Shown here: positions 25,118 to 33,963 of the stretch, one piece after another
How positions within the stretch are numbered: position 1 is the stretch's first letter
Layout of the letters: every line of letters begins with the position of its first letter
DNA from: VXLM01 sp034421575
Lineage (GTDB): Bacteria; Chloroflexota; Dehalococcoidia; Lucifugimonadales; VXLM01
Length of the DNA stretch: 64,000 bases
Direction: 5' to 3'
Assembly: GCA_034421575.1 (NCBI GenBank)
Contig: DAOUKG010000049.1
Span: 1 to 64,000, forward strand
Notes under the pieces: model-generated
What the model was told of the DNA's origin: nothing
The model's database searches: none
The model's input: the letters and a program-made list of their open reading frames with translations, nothing else
Made by a program: the position numbers and the translations under genes

Positions 25118-26380
25118 CTACCTGCCCAGACGCGGATACTGGCGGTTGCCGACGTTTCGGGCGGATACTTCGAGGACTTTGAGGAAGCCCTCGGCGTCGG
25201 CGTGGTCGTAGGAGCCGAGCGCCTCCATGGAGGAGTCGTCGGTGTAGAGCGAGTGCGGCATGGCCTCCGGCGTGTCCTCGGCGGTCTCGAAGGAGAGGGT
25301 CCCCTTGTAGAGGCGGACGGTTACCGTGCCGGTGACCAAGCGGTTGATCGGTTCCAGCGCGGCGAGTGCGGCGGTCGTTCCCAGGTCGAGCCAGTAGCCC
25401 TGGTATATCTGGTTGGAAATGAATGCCGAAAGCTGGTCGAAGAGCTGGCGGGCGCGTCGGTCGAGGACGAACTGGAGCAGCAGGTCGTAGGTCTGACCGA
25501 GCAGCTCCATGCCGGGAGCCTCGTAGATGCCGCGCGACTTGATGCCAACGAAGCGGTTCTCAACGGTGTGCAGGCCGATTCCGAGGCCGTGCGCTCCCGC
25601 GACGGCGTTCGCCGTCTGGAATAGGTCCACAACGCTGCCGGTCTCGCCGTCGATTGAATGGGGCACACCTTCCTCCCAGCGGACGGTTACGGACTGTGGG
25701 GTGTCGGGGGCATCCCATGCCCAGACGCCCATGCCCGGCTCGACGAAGAATGGCGACACGGTCACGTCCTCAAGGTCTCCGGCCTCGTGGGTCAGGCCGA
25801 GGAAGTTGGCGTCGGTGGAGTAGCGCGACTCGGCGGCGGGCTTGATCGGCAGGTCGTGCTTCTCGCAGTAGTCGAGCATCTGCTGTCTGCCGGGGAACTC
25901 CTCAACGAACTCCGGATCGCGCCAGGGGGCGTAGACGTCCATGTCAGGACGGAGCATATTCGTGGCTATCTGGAAGCGTACCTGATCGTTGCCGCGTCCC
26001 GTCGCTCCGTGGAAGAGGACGGGGATGTCGCGATTCTTGAATTCCCGGAGGAGCGCGGCCACCGTGACGGGGCGGGCGATGCCCGTGGTGTTCCAGTAGC
26101 CGCCCTCGTAGCGGGCCTGTGACTGAATGACCTTCAGGCCGGCATCGGCGAGGGCCTCGTGCGCAGGGACGAGGAAGGCGTCGACCGCGCCGCAGCCTCG
26201 CATCCGGTCGGCGATGGCATCGATGTTCTCCTCGTCCGGCTGGCCGAGGTCGACGGTGCCGGCAGTCACGTCGAAGCCCTTGCCGGTGAGCCAGTGGGTC
26301 GCCGTGCAGCTATCGAGTCCGCCCGATACGGCGCCGCCGATCAGGGTTATGTCCTTGTCCTGCAATTCGCGCCAATTCAT
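25118..26380 (-). CDS. argG: Argininosuccinate synthase
   Basis: A 420-residue enzyme that ligates citrulline and aspartate with ATP in arginine synthesis. The N-type ATP pyrophosphatase loop is AVSGGLDS (17-24), slightly changed from the usual SGGLDTS. Further hallmarks are DLGQPDEE, NTTG, GNDQVRF, 'YSTDANFLGLTHEAGDLE' and 'ENRFVGIKSRGIYEAPGM'. The pattern resembles the E. coli-type subgroup rather than the common shorter form. AAGGA precedes the ATG. There is no argH or other arginine gene nearby; its neighbours are an orphan TPP subunit and quinone genes, so a special role cannot be excluded. Confidence 0.85.
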   Translation of the reverse strand: MNWRELQDKDITLIGGAVSGGLDSCTATHWLTGKGFDVTAGTVDLGQPDEENIDAIADRMRGCGAVDAFLVPAHEALADAGLKVIQSQARYEGGYWNTTGIARPVTVAALLREFKNRDIPVLFHGATGRGNDQVRFQIATNMLRPDMDVYAPWRDPEFVEEFPGRQQMLDYCEKHDLPIKPAAESRYSTDANFLGLTHEAGDLEDVTVSPFFVEPGMGVWAWDAPDTPQSVTVRWEEGVPHSIDGETGSVVDLFQTANAVAGAHGLGIGLHTVENRFVGIKSRGIYEAPGMELLGQTYDLLLQFVLDRRARQLFDQLSAFISNQIYQGYWLDLGTTAALAALEPINRLVTGTVTVRLYKGTLSFETAEDTPEAMPHSLYTDDSSMEALGSYDHADAEGFLKVLEVSARNVGNRQYPRLGR

Positions 26381-26519
26381 GTGTGTTGGAATATCCTTTC
26401 GGAGGAATGGCCATCAACGATTATACTGCGTTGTGGCGTGACGCCGCCTATTGAGGCATGCAGTACTTCGAACGGAAGACGTGAAACACTTCCAACCAAC
26501 CGTTGAGACGTTTCGGCGA

Positions 26520-27089
26520 TCAGGCGTCTTTCGCCAGGGCGGCTCGCAGTCGCGCGACCGCGGCCTTGGTGTTGGCCATGGAGAACGGGGGGCCGCCGTC
26601 GGGGTAGGATATCTTGAGGACGACCATTATGGGGCCGTCGTCTTTGAGGACGGTGGGGAGGTCGGTCTTGAAGTGTTCGAGGTCGTCGAACGTGTAGGCG
26701 CGGGGGTAGCCCGCTCCGTGGGCGATTGTCTTGAAGTCGTAGACGCCCGCACCGGGGACGGGCTGTCCGCCAGTCGTCTGGTAGGCCTCGTCGTCGAAGA
26801 CGAAGTGGACGAGGTTGGCCGGGGCCTGTCCGGCGATGGTCACGAGCGTGCCGAGGTTCATGAGCAGGCTGCCGTCGCCGTCCATGCACCATATCTTCTT
26901 GTCGGGCCGGGACAGGGCGAGGCCAAGAGCCATTGAGGAGGCCTTCCCCATTCCGCCCGCAATTGGAAGGTCGTAGTCGGGGTTGTCGGTGATGTCCTTC
27001 CAGTACCGGCTGGGCGTCATGGTGTTGACGACAATTGCGTCTCCCCGCGTGTCGCTGAGGAATTGGACGGCTTCATGGCATGGGATCAT
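26520..27089 (-). CDS. TPP-binding half-enzyme (ComE/phosphonopyruvate decarboxylase beta-like)
   Basis: A 189-residue protein equal to the C-terminal, diphosphate-binding domain of TPP enzymes: 'GMGKASSMALGLAL', GDGS (71-74) and 'FDDEAYQTTGGQP' (about 98-110). The TGGQP segment is typical of sulfopyruvate and phosphonopyruvate decarboxylase beta subunits. The metal-binding Asn after the GDG motif is Asp here (DD for the usual DN/NN). An alpha (Pyr) subunit normally lies beside it, but none is present in the window. It must pair with a distant subunit, act alone, or be a relic. Confidence 0.75.
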   Translation of the reverse strand: MIPCHEAVQFLSDTRGDAIVVNTMTPSRYWKDITDNPDYDLPIAGGMGKASSMALGLALSRPDKKIWCMDGDGSLLMNLGTLVTIAGQAPANLVHFVFDDEAYQTTGGQPVPGAGVYDFKTIAHGAGYPRAYTFDDLEHFKTDLPTVLKDDGPIMVVLKISYPDGGPPFSMANTKAAVARLRAALAKDA

Positions 27090-27269
27090 CTGTGGGTCTC
27101 GCTACGTTGGGATGGGGGCTATGTCTAATCCAGCTTGCTTCGGAGAACTGCCCTTCGACAGGCCCAGGGCGAACGTGGTCATCTCTGTGATCGAGCGTCC
27201 CGTACTCCCTGGTTGTTGTGCGCCGTAACCGCTGAGTGCGTGGGATTGTAGGGGGTCGATGGCCCAGAT

Positions 27270-27881
27270 TCAAGGGTAGCGTTCAGGCTCGTTGTAGGTC
27301 ATGTGGTCCGGCATTCTGTCGGATAGGCCGAGCGCGACCATCGTCCTCTCGACGACGAAGTCCACCGTGTGTTGGACCGAGCCGTCGCCGAGATAGAACG
27401 GGGGATGCGGCGGGAGAACGACGACGCCTCGCCTCGCAAGGCTTGCCATGTTCTCCAGGTGAGTCTCGGTCAGGGGCGTCTCACGGGGGACGACGACGAG
27501 GGGACGGCGTTCCTTCAGGGTGACATCCGCTGAGCGACGGAGGAGATTGTCGGCCATTCCGCTCGATATGGCCGCGACGGTGGCCATGCTGCACGGAGTG
27601 ACGACCATGCCCGCCGTGGGGAAGGTCCCGCTGGCGATGGGAGCGGTGAGGTCTCCGACGGGGCAGTAGGTGAAGGTACCCCAATCGGCCCAGCGTTCGA
27701 GGGCCTCGCCGAACGACTCCTCGGACTCCTGCCTCCAGACCATGCGCGCGGCGGCGGTGGCGGTTGCGATGACGGGATGTTCGTCGGAGAGCAGGCGGTC
27801 AATGGTGGCGCGGGCGAGTATGGCGCCGCTTGCGCCGGATATGCCTACGACGACGGGGGGGTTGTTTGTCTGTGCTTTCAT
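27270..27881 (-). CDS. ubiX: UbiX-type flavin prenyltransferase
   Basis: A 203-residue flavoprotein that makes prenylated FMN, the cofactor of UbiD decarboxylases. The FMN-binding start is 'VVGISGASGAILA'. Other family marks are 'TPCSMATVAAISSGMADNLL', 'ADVTLKERRPLVVVPRETPL' and 'PPHPPFY'. Complete and of normal length. It is separated from ubiA by about 210 bp of repeat-like sequence but lies in the same direction, so the ubiD-ubiA-ubiX set supplies enzyme, substrate maker and cofactor. In futalosine-type menaquinone synthesis this would be MqnM. Confidence 0.92.
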   Translation of the reverse strand: MKAQTNNPPVVVGISGASGAILARATIDRLLSDEHPVIATATAAARMVWRQESEESFGEALERWADWGTFTYCPVGDLTAPIASGTFPTAGMVVTPCSMATVAAISSGMADNLLRRSADVTLKERRPLVVVPRETPLTETHLENMASLARRGVVVLPPHPPFYLGDGSVQHTVDFVVERTMVALGLSDRMPDHMTYNEPERYP

Positions 27882-28092
27882 GTGTCTTTCAGGGTATCAC
27901 GGCGGGTGTCGATGGGGCGCTCCCCTGCCCTTCGACAGACTTTCAAGTAAGAGGGGGATTCACCACAGAGGACACAGAGATCACAGAGTAGGGAGAAAGG
28001 GTGGGTTTGAAAGCAGTTACCGACACCCCTGCACGGCCCCGCGCGGGGCGTAACGGTGCTCAGGGCGAAAGGAGTGTTTTTTGGACACTCTT

Positions 28093-28983
28093 TCAGAGGA
28101 GGAGTACGTCGATGAGGGTACCGGTGAGGACGCTGAGGGAGACGAAGGCGTTGGTCCGCATGAATGCAACACCCATGCGGGAGAGGTCGTTTGGGGAGAC
28201 CATGCGGTATTTGTAGGCTATGACGACGGCGGCAACGGCGCAGCCGACGTAGTAGGCGAAGGAGAGATCGAGAAGGACGCCGACTCCCAATAGGCAGAAG
28301 ACGGCCAGCACGTCGAGGGCCTGGGAAATCCGGAAGGCCGCCGGGATGCCAAAGCGCCGCGAGACGGAGTAGAGGCCGCGTTCGGCGTAGAACTGCCTGT
28401 CCTGCGCGTGGTAGAGGATGTCGAATCCGGTGGCCCAGAGAGCTACGGAGGTTGAGAGAAGAACGGGCGCCCAGTCAAGCGATCCCTGCACGCCGATCCA
28501 TGCGGCCGACGGCGCTATTGCCAGCGCCCAGCCGAGGAAGAAGCTGGCGGCCCACGTAAAGCGCTTCGTGTAGGGATAGAAGATGAGGTAGGCGGCGGCG
28601 ACCGGGGCGAGGGCCAGCGCAAGGGTGTTGAGAAGCGATGCCGCCACGAAGAATACGACGGCGGACACGAGGGTGAGAGCGACCATGTCGGATAGGCGGA
28701 GCAGTCCGGCTGGGAGGTGACGCATGGCGGTGCGGGGGTTCTGTGCGTCTATGGAGCGGTCGATGATGCGGTTTGCGGACATGCCGAGCGTTCGCGCGCT
28801 CACCATCGCAATGGTTATCCAGAGGAACTGCTGCCACGTCGGCAATCCATTCGCGGCCAGCACCATGCCGGAGTAGGCGAATGGGAGCGCGAAGATGCTC
28901 TCCTGGAACCTGACGGCGTCAAGGAACCGGGGGATGCGCTTGAGCAGCGGGTCGGACGAGGTTATATGCCGAGCTTCGGCCAC
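28093..28983 (-). CDS. ubiA: UbiA-family aromatic prenyltransferase
   Basis: A 296-residue polytopic membrane enzyme. The prenyl-diphosphate/Mg motif is NRIIDRSID (Asn71, Asp75, Asp79) followed by 'NPRTAMRHLPAG'; the second motif is around 'YHAQDRQFYAERGLYS'. It attaches a polyprenyl chain to an aromatic acid in quinone synthesis. It starts at GTG within the end of ubiD (22-base overlap), so the pair is translationally coupled. With ubiD and ubiX it fits ubiquinone UbiA or futalosine-pathway MqnP; menaquinone is more likely if the host is Chloroflexota. Confidence 0.9.
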   Translation of the reverse strand: MAEARHITSSDPLLKRIPRFLDAVRFQESIFALPFAYSGMVLAANGLPTWQQFLWITIAMVSARTLGMSANRIIDRSIDAQNPRTAMRHLPAGLLRLSDMVALTLVSAVVFFVAASLLNTLALALAPVAAAYLIFYPYTKRFTWAASFFLGWALAIAPSAAWIGVQGSLDWAPVLLSTSVALWATGFDILYHAQDRQFYAERGLYSVSRRFGIPAAFRISQALDVLAVFCLLGVGVLLDLSFAYYVGCAVAAVVIAYKYRMVSPNDLSRMGVAFMRTNAFVSLSVLTGTLIDVLLL

Positions 28984-30416
28984 TTCTCATCCACCAGGCG
29001 TTTGATGTCCTCGCTCATCACGATCTCAGGCGGCCACTCACGGCTCAATCCTTCCATGGGACCCTTGGCGGTGGCGTCGATGCCGATCTTGCTGCCATAG
29101 CGCGGAGTCGTGGAGGCGTGGTCGAGGTCGTCGACGGGGCCGTCCACGAAGAGTATGTCGCGACGCGGGTCGACGTTCGCGCCGATGCGCCACGCCACCT
29201 CCGACAGGTCGTGCACGTTCACGTGTTCGTCGAACACGACGATTGCCTTGACGAGCATCATCTGCCCGATGCCCCAGAGGGCGTACATCACCTTGCGCGC
29301 GTGGCCGGGGTATGCCTTCTTCATGGACACGAGGACGTAGTTGGTGAATATCCCCTCGGCGGGCATGTTGTAGTCGACGACCTCGGGAAGGGTGAGCTTC
29401 AAAGCGGGAAGCATAATGCGCTCGCTGGCCCTTCCCATGAAGTAGTCCTCGGTGGGCGGTCTGCCCACCATGGTGGTCGGATAGATGGGGTCTCTGCGGT
29501 GAGTGATCGCCTCGACGTGGAAGACGGAGTAGTCGTCTTCGAGCGAGTAGTAGCCGGTGTGGTCTCCGAAAGGGCCTTCCGGCCGCATCTCGCCAGGAAT
29601 CACGTGTCCTTCGAGGACGATCTCGGCGTTGGCTGGGACCTCGAGGGCGTTCGTCTTGCACTTGACCAATTCGACCGGCTTGCCGCGTATGAAGCCGGCG
29701 GCGACGAATTCGTCTATATCGGGAGGGAGGGGCATCGCACCGGACCACATCGACACCGGATCGCCGCCGAGGGCAACGGCAACGTCGAGACGGTCTTCCT
29801 TCTGCGCTACGCCCTCGCGAGCGTGGTGCGCGCCGTCCTTGTGGCTCTGCCAGTGCATTCCGGTCGTTCGCCTGTCGTATATCTGCATACGGTACGTGCC
29901 GACGTTCCGGTTTCCCGTTGCGGGGTCGCGGCTGACGACGAGAGGGAGGGTGATAAATCGTCCGGCGTCGAGCGGCCAGCACTTCAAGATGGGGAAGGCA
30001 TCAAGGTCGATGTCGTCGCCGGTTATGACGACCTCCTGGCACGGGGCGTTCTTGACGATCTTGGGCCGCGAGCGTGCGATGCCCGCAAGGTCGCCGAGAG
30101 CCTTGAGCTTCGGGACGATGCCTTCAGGGGGTCCCTGCACCATGCCGAGCAGCTTTTCGACACGCTCGGCGATTTCTTCCACGTCGTCAACGCCCAATGC
30201 CCACGCCATGCGCTGATGGGTCCCGAACAGGTTGATAACCAAGGGCATCCGGTACCCCTCGACGTTTTCGAAGAGCAGCGCCGGACCACCGGACTTGATC
30301 GTCCGGTCGGTGATCTCGGTGATCTCCAGGTCGCGGCTTACAGGCTCCGTTATCCGACGAAGGTCGCCCTTCTGTTCCAGGAAGTCTATGAAGTCCCTGA
30401 GGTCGTCGAATGCCAT
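28962..30416 (-). CDS. ubiD: UbiD-family decarboxylase
   Basis: A 484-residue prenylated-FMN-dependent decarboxylase of normal length. Family blocks seen: 'LRDFIDFLEQKGDLRRI', 'GPALLFENVEGY', 'RTTGMHWQSHKDGAHH', 'RPEGPFGDHTGYYS' and 'IVFDEHVNVHD'. The ATG at 30416 is six bases after AGGGGGAG; an in-frame TTG at 30422 is the alternative and would overlap the previous stop. It removes the carboxyl group from the prenylated aromatic intermediate made by UbiA. Order on the minus strand is adenylyltransferase fusion, ubiD, ubiA, ubiX. Confidence 0.93.
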   Translation of the reverse strand: MAFDDLRDFIDFLEQKGDLRRITEPVSRDLEITEITDRTIKSGGPALLFENVEGYRMPLVINLFGTHQRMAWALGVDDVEEIAERVEKLLGMVQGPPEGIVPKLKALGDLAGIARSRPKIVKNAPCQEVVITGDDIDLDAFPILKCWPLDAGRFITLPLVVSRDPATGNRNVGTYRMQIYDRRTTGMHWQSHKDGAHHAREGVAQKEDRLDVAVALGGDPVSMWSGAMPLPPDIDEFVAAGFIRGKPVELVKCKTNALEVPANAEIVLEGHVIPGEMRPEGPFGDHTGYYSLEDDYSVFHVEAITHRRDPIYPTTMVGRPPTEDYFMGRASERIMLPALKLTLPEVVDYNMPAEGIFTNYVLVSMKKAYPGHARKVMYALWGIGQMMLVKAIVVFDEHVNVHDLSEVAWRIGANVDPRRDILFVDGPVDDLDHASTTPRYGSKIGIDATAKGPMEGLSREWPPEIVMSEDIKRLVDEKWPKLGI

Positions 30417-30418
30417 GC

Positions 30419-31546
30419 TCAACTCCCCCTGAGGTCCGTCGAAGATATGTCCTGCCGGAAGCTACTTTCCGGAATCGACTCGAACATACTGCGAAACTGT
30501 GAAGGCGCCTCAACGTCTGAGAGGGTGCGGAACACTCCGTCTTCCAACCGTCCGGCGACGAGGAAGCGACCGTTCGATTCAGCTATTGTCGCCAGGGCAC
30601 TCATCATGTTTCGCTCGCTTCCGCCATAGTACTTCGGGGCTACAAGCCTCTTCATCGTATCGTAGCCGATGACGAAGCAGCACCCCGGCAGCACCCGTGA
30701 TTTTTCCGCGAACGTGGGGACCTTGGTGAGGACGACATCATACGCTCCTGCAAACTGGTTTATTCTCTCGCGAACAGTGGGAGCAGTGAGGGTGGGCTTA
30801 TCGACATTCGCGACGGACATCTCCAACGTGACGGGCATCTCAAGGGTCTCAGAGGCGACAGACGCCAGGTCCCGGTGGCCGACGTGCAGCGGGTCGAAGG
30901 AGCCGGACAGCACCGCGCCCCGGGGTCTCCCGTTAGCGGTGATTGTACCATCCGCGCCGACCAGCACACTGTCGATGGCGCCCGCGACGAGAAGGTCTAT
31001 GGGGTCGCCGGAACCTCGAACATCAATGTGTTCGGCGGCGTCCAGTGGCAGCGCGAAGTCCACGGGTATGCCGGACGCTTCGGCGAGCGCCCGTACAATG
31101 AGCATACTCGCCAGGGTGTCCTCGCCTTCCCTGTCGCGCAGGCCTTTTTTGAACTCAAGGCTGTAGGTGACGGTGCTGTCCGCAGTGCAACGCGCGACGT
31201 GGGCACGGTGGGCCCCACGCTTCCTCCGGTCGGTGGCGATGGCGGCAGTGCAGCCGATGCCGACGACGGGAACGTTTGCGTCAGCCAGTTCGACGGCGCG
31301 GCGGTATGCCCGGCGAGCCATCGTCTCGGCTGTCTCGCTATAGGCGATCCCGCGAGGGCGCTCACCGAGGAATCTCTCAAGGGACTGTTCCGAGTAGGGC
31401 ACCAGCGTTTCCAGCACCGTCCGCGAAGCGCCCGGAACAGTGAGGAGCCAGGTTATCGCCTGTGCGCCCCCGCCTGTAACTGCGGCCACCGCTTGAGCGG
31501 GGCCGGCGTGAATTCGACGGATGGCATCTTGAATTTCGGCCTGCAA
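30419..31546 (-). CDS. CinA-C-like / NMN-adenylyltransferase-like fusion
   Basis: A 375-residue two-domain protein. Residues 1-165 resemble the CinA C-terminal (PncC, NMN amidohydrolase) fold: 'VTGGGAQAITWLLTVPGAS', 'ETLVPYSEQSL', 'VVGIGCTAAIATDR'. Where PncC enzymes have SCTGG with the catalytic Ser, this has AVTGG. Residues about 210-375 are a nucleotidyltransferase with GSFDPLHVGH and the C-terminal ISSTDLR, as in NadD-type adenylyltransferases. It ends two bases before ubiD's ATG. A role in NAD metabolism or in adenylylating another phosphorylated substrate is inference; loss of the Ser suggests a non-amidase N-domain. Confidence 0.7.
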   Translation of the reverse strand: MQAEIQDAIRRIHAGPAQAVAAVTGGGAQAITWLLTVPGASRTVLETLVPYSEQSLERFLGERPRGIAYSETAETMARRAYRRAVELADANVPVVGIGCTAAIATDRRKRGAHRAHVARCTADSTVTYSLEFKKGLRDREGEDTLASMLIVRALAEASGIPVDFALPLDAAEHIDVRGSGDPIDLLVAGAIDSVLVGADGTITANGRPRGAVLSGSFDPLHVGHRDLASVASETLEMPVTLEMSVANVDKPTLTAPTVRERINQFAGAYDVVLTKVPTFAEKSRVLPGCCFVIGYDTMKRLVAPKYYGGSERNMMSALATIAESNGRFLVAGRLEDGVFRTLSDVEAPSQFRSMFESIPESSFRQDISSTDLRGS

Positions 31547-31579
31547 GGAGCTACTGGGTCCGGTACCGCATTGGGACAG

Positions 31580-32134
31580 CTAAAACAGGTTGGTCAATCG
31601 TGAACGCAGCAGGAAATGTACCACGGCGAGCGTAACCGCTCCAATCATAACGAATAGCGCCGCCGAAGGCTCCCAGCCTCCCACAACGAGACCAAGCGCG
31701 GTGCCTGCCGCGGGCGCATGCTCAGTGTTTGTCAGGACCATTATCAAGGTACTTATGCCCACGGATAGAACGGCCATGAAATTGCGAGCAAAGTTTGAGC
31801 TCTCAGCCAGATCGCCGAATCCGGGTATGAGATACAGGGCGGAAAACGCAGCGCCGACGATTACCGCGACAACGTGCCCTCCAATGACCCGCTGTGGCGC
31901 CGACGCCTCTCCGTGGGGCCTCACGAATACAATGAAGGCGCTGGACGCAATAGCGACGACGATGGCGGCTTGGAGCACCACGTCGACGACCAGCAGAATC
32001 AGAAGGAGGGCCAGTGTGGACAGCGCGCACTGGAAGAGGTAGTTCCTCCAGTGACGTCGGAACTTTCTGTCTATCAGCCGGCCTTCCAGCAGGAGGAAAC
32101 GAACGGACCAGCGTTTGTCGATCTTGTACAGCAT
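31580..32134 (-). CDS. HPP family membrane protein
   Basis: A 184-residue membrane protein with a basic cytoplasmic N-terminus (1-30) and four or five hydrophobic segments. The family block appears as 'FVRPHGEASAPQRVIGGHVV' (about 71-90), and 'TNTEHAPAAGTALGLV' near residue 140. HPP proteins have been linked to nitrite transport in plants and cyanobacteria, but most are uncharacterised. It ends 34 bases before the start of the adenylyltransferase fusion and may begin this minus-strand operon. Confidence 0.75.
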   Translation of the reverse strand: MLYKIDKRWSVRFLLLEGRLIDRKFRRHWRNYLFQCALSTLALLLILLVVDVVLQAAIVVAIASSAFIVFVRPHGEASAPQRVIGGHVVAVIVGAAFSALYLIPGFGDLAESSNFARNFMAVLSVGISTLIMVLTNTEHAPAAGTALGLVVGGWEPSAALFVMIGAVTLAVVHFLLRSRLTNLF

Positions 32135-32406
32135 GAGACCCGGTATTTTCTACGGCAACGGTAAATCTATCATAGGTTGGAGGAACACGCTCACCTTGAT
32201 TCTTTGGTTTGATGGCGAAGATGATCCTCGCCATCACGAAAGGGAGGAGTACGCCTCCAAAGCTATTACGAATTGAAGAGAATGCTCAAGGGGATTCGAG
32301 GTCTCTGTATGGGAACGGTTGGGACGGCTACAATTGACATAGCTGCGGACGAATACCTAGAATCCTACGTTGTACGCAGCCTCGACCGAACGAACGAGGG
32401 ACTCCA

Positions 32407-33828
32407 CTGAGCAGTTCATGGACTACGCTTGAGGAGACTGGCCGCCGGCAGCGCGCACCATGGTACGCGTTCGTTTCGAGGGCGTTCACGACGCGCGGTG
32501 GAGATACCGGGTTTGTTCCCCGACCGCTGATTCCGGCGCTTGCCTTGCTGGGGTTAACTCTCGTCGGCGCCACCGTGCTGCTGCTTCCGTTCAGTCACAG
32601 CGGCGGGGGCTTTGCCCCGATAATGGACGCGATCTTCGCCGCGACCTCGGCCACTACCACCACCGGACTGTCCACCCAAGATGTGACCACGTTCTGGACC
32701 TTGCCGGGCCAAGTTACGATTCTCGTCCTCACTTTCCTTGGAGGACTGGGATTCACGGTGGCCGCCAGTCTCCTCTTGCTCAGGGCGGGACGGAGAATGG
32801 CATCGGCATTGGATGAGGACACCGGCGACGCCCCATCTCTGGGAAACGGAAAGCGCCTCGCCCTTCGAATCGCTCTCATCATTGTCGGGATACAGCTGCT
32901 CGGCTTCATCGCGCTCCTGGTGAGGTTCTCTTTCGTCGAGTCGATGTCCGACGCGGTTCCCAGAGCGCTGACGACGACTGTTCTTGGGTTCAACAACGCC
33001 GGGTTCATCGGCCTTCTCGATGTTGGAGAGGGTGAAGCACTGGGCGCCGACTGGGGAACGCTCGCAATTTTCGGAGTGCTGGCCGTGCTTGGGGCGGTGG
33101 GCTGCATTGTATTGCTGGACATAGGGCGAAAGAGACGACCGGCGAAGCTTTCTCTCAATACCAAGTTCGTGCTGGCCATGACGGGTCTCATAGCACTGCT
33201 CGGTACGGCTGCAATCCTCGCGTTCGAGTTTGATAACTCGGACACAATCGGAGATCTTGCCCTCGCAGACAAGGTGTCCATCTCCGCCTTTGAGGCAATC
33301 GCCGGAAGAACGTCGGGGATCACCACCGTTGACCATGCGGAAACCGAACAGCACACGAGCCTGCTGATGATGGGGCTAATGCTCGTGGGGGGCGCGTCCG
33401 CATCGACAGCCGGGGGGATCAAGGTGAACACATTGACCGTGCTGTTGGTGGCCGTTCTCGCCGCACTCGGCGCAAGACGCGGCACGTCCATGTTCCAGCG
33501 GGAATTGTCGTTTGTCCAGGTAAAGCACGCGATGACATTGTGCATCTTGATGCTCGGTTTGACCCTTTTGGCAGTGATACTCATCACCCTTTTGGAAAGG
33601 GGCCATGTGTCACCGTTCATCGACGTGATGTTCGAGATGGTCTCGGCGGTCAGCTCCGCCGGGCTGAGCACGGGTCTTTCGTCTGAACTTTCCGTCTGGG
33701 GGAAACTGGTCATGACACTTGTCATGTTCGCCGGCCGCGTGCTCACTCTCACCGCGGCGCTGCTCATGATCGGCAATCTGAACCGGGTACGATATAGCTA
33801 TGCGGTCGAGCGGGTGACCATCGGTTAG
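32407..33828 (+). CDS. trkH: TrkH/KtrB-type potassium transporter
   Basis: An ion-translocating subunit of about 473 residues with the four pore motifs of the family: 'SATTTTGLST', 'TTVLGFNNAGF', 'AIAGRTSGITTV' and 'EMVSAVSSAGLSTGL', plus about eight transmembrane helices. No ATG gives a full protein. The frame is open from 32338, and a CTG at 32407 has GAGGG six bases ahead and yields a complete first helix ('RPLIPALALLGLTLVG'). A TTG at 32545 would cut that helix in half. I place the start at the CTG, tentatively. The regulatory TrkA-type proteins follow. Confidence 0.85.
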   Translation: MSSSWTTLEETGRRQRAPWYAFVSRAFTTRGGDTGFVPRPLIPALALLGLTLVGATVLLLPFSHSGGGFAPIMDAIFAATSATTTTGLSTQDVTTFWTLPGQVTILVLTFLGGLGFTVAASLLLLRAGRRMASALDEDTGDAPSLGNGKRLALRIALIIVGIQLLGFIALLVRFSFVESMSDAVPRALTTTVLGFNNAGFIGLLDVGEGEALGADWGTLAIFGVLAVLGAVGCIVLLDIGRKRRPAKLSLNTKFVLAMTGLIALLGTAAILAFEFDNSDTIGDLALADKVSISAFEAIAGRTSGITTVDHAETEQHTSLLMMGLMLVGGASASTAGGIKVNTLTVLLVAVLAALGARRGTSMFQRELSFVQVKHAMTLCILMLGLTLLAVILITLLERGHVSPFIDVMFEMVSAVSSAGLSTGLSSELSVWGKLVMTLVMFAGRVLTLTAALLMIGNLNRVRYSYAVERVTIG

Positions 33829-33885
33829 CGACAAAGACCAATCGAGGGCGCCGCCACGACATAGTTTCATTGGCGGCCAATCCGG

Positions 33886-33891
33886 TATAAT
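33886..33891 (+). promoter_or_regulatory. -10 box TATAAT before trkA
   Basis: A consensus TATAAT 72 bases before the trkA ATG. TTGGCG (33870-33875) is only ten bases upstream, too close for a normal -35, and AGTTTC (33863-33868) is a poor one at 17 bases. It may allow the regulators to be made independently of trkH. Confidence 0.35.
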
Positions 33892-33963
33892 TCATCCGTT
33901 CCATGCGTCTCTCGATTTCGGAATCGCAGGGTACGCCACTCTTCACCGGGGACCACGAGAACA

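Noticed and set aside
25118..27089. An arginine or coenzyme M biosynthesis operon
   Set aside because: Only argG and a lone TPP half-enzyme are present; no argH, comA-D or alpha subunit is seen.
29118..30629. 503-residue plus-strand frame across ubiD
   Set aside because: Opposite strand carries a complete, motif-rich UbiD; this frame has no recognisable domain.
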